Shown here: positions 5,623-5,749 of the stretch, piece after piece
Numbering within the stretch: position 1 is the first letter of the stretch
How the letters are laid out: the number at the start of each line of letters is the position of its first letter
The notes under the pieces: generated by a model
What the model was told of the DNA's origin: nothing
What the model saw: the letters and a program-made list of their open reading frames with translations, nothing else
Database searches by the model: none
Assembly: GCA_963579925.1 (NCBI GenBank)
Contig: CAUZJA010000181.1
Coordinates: 1-5,749, forward strand
Source: UBA1151 sp963579925
GTDB taxonomy: Bacteria > Chloroflexota > Dehalococcoidia > Lucifugimonadales > Lucifugimonadaceae
Direction of reading: 5' to 3'
Length of the DNA: 5,749 bases
Program-made: the position numbers and the translations under genes

Positions 5623-5749
5623 CTAGCCGATCACTGGCAGCAAGATGTGCGAGGGTCGTGCCGCATCATGAAAGATTGTGTTGTGGGCCACAACGCCTTC
5701 GGTCTCTTCAGCGTTCACACCACCTGTGTTTAGGTTGCGGCCAAACTTT
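5623..5749 (-). CDS. Partial C-terminus of unidentified convergent gene
   Basis: The reverse strand is open from the window edge to a TAG at 5625-5623, giving the last 41 residues of a protein that ends in AARPSHILLPVIG. Codons are rich in purines at position 1, and about 61 percent of third positions are G or C. The residues are well balanced, unlike the Cys/Arg/His-rich overlapping plus-strand frame (from 5619). I do not recognise the family, and no motif allows a function. Its stop lies 5 bases from the stop of the glycosyltransferase, in convergent orientation. The statistical support is modest because two plus-strand frames are also open over much of this short stretch. The gene body would lie beyond the right edge. 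Confidence 0.45.
   Translation of the reverse strand, partial: KFGRNLNTGGVNAEETEGVVAHNTIFHDAARPSHILLPVIG

Noticed and set aside
5608..5627. GCTAG/CTAGC inverted repeat at the two convergent stop codons as a bidirectional terminator
   Set aside because: The stem is only 5 bp with a 10-base loop and no T-run, so it is within chance expectation.
5680..5694. Near-perfect palindrome GTTGTGG-G-CCACAAC as an operator
   Set aside because: It lies inside the probable minus-strand coding frame far from any promoter, and the 1-base centre prevents a hairpin loop. It is probably coincidental codon sequence.

Overview
The window carries a compact, single-strand block of five nucleotide-sugar and glycosyltransferase genes (about 346-5617), with a 345-base leader upstream and the 3' end of a probable convergent gene at the right edge. 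It reads as part of a surface-polysaccharide (O-antigen, capsule or exopolysaccharide) cluster. The organism is a bacterium with moderately high GC (mid-50s percent by eye) that uses GTG and TTG starts freely. The phylum cannot be settled from the sequence. A marine actinobacterial or Chloroflexota-like lineage is only a guess.

Layout: 1-345 holds no confident gene, but has two good stem-loops, a weak promoter candidate and a short open frame with one in-frame TGA. Next come an NAD-dependent sugar 4-epimerase (346-1281), an RmlD-like 4-ketosugar reductase (1278-2162), a CapE/WbjB/FnlA-type UDP-GlcNAc 4,6-dehydratase/epimerase (2165-3235), a WecB-family UDP-HexNAc 2-epimerase of the WbjD/CapG/QnlB subgroup (3232-4362) and a WbuB-like family 4 glycosyltransferase (4376-5617). 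Spacings are -4, +2, -4 and +13 bases, so this is almost certainly one operon with translational coupling. All five genes appear to start with GTG or TTG.

How the genes fit together (inference from known pathways): the dehydratase turns UDP-GlcNAc into a UDP-2-acetamido-2,6-dideoxy-L-4-hexulose, the reductase reduces C4, and the 2-epimerase inverts C2. This gives a UDP-activated N-acetyl-6-deoxy-L-hexosamine. The reductase is short (294 aa) and RmlD-like and lacks the C-terminal cupin of CapF/WbjC. That favours the UDP-L-RhaNAc to UDP-L-QuiNAc branch (WbvB/WbvR/WbvD or FnlA/QnlA/QnlB) over the L-FucNAc branch. The glycosyltransferase would put this or a related sugar on a lipid-linked acceptor, and the 4-epimerase would supply a second sugar such as UDP-Gal or UDP-GalNAc. 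No initiating phosphoglycosyltransferase, flippase, polymerase or ABC exporter lies in the window.

At 5623-5749 the minus strand carries what looks like the last 41 codons of an unidentified gene. Its stop lies 5 bases from that of the glycosyltransferase, so the operon appears to end here against a convergent neighbour.
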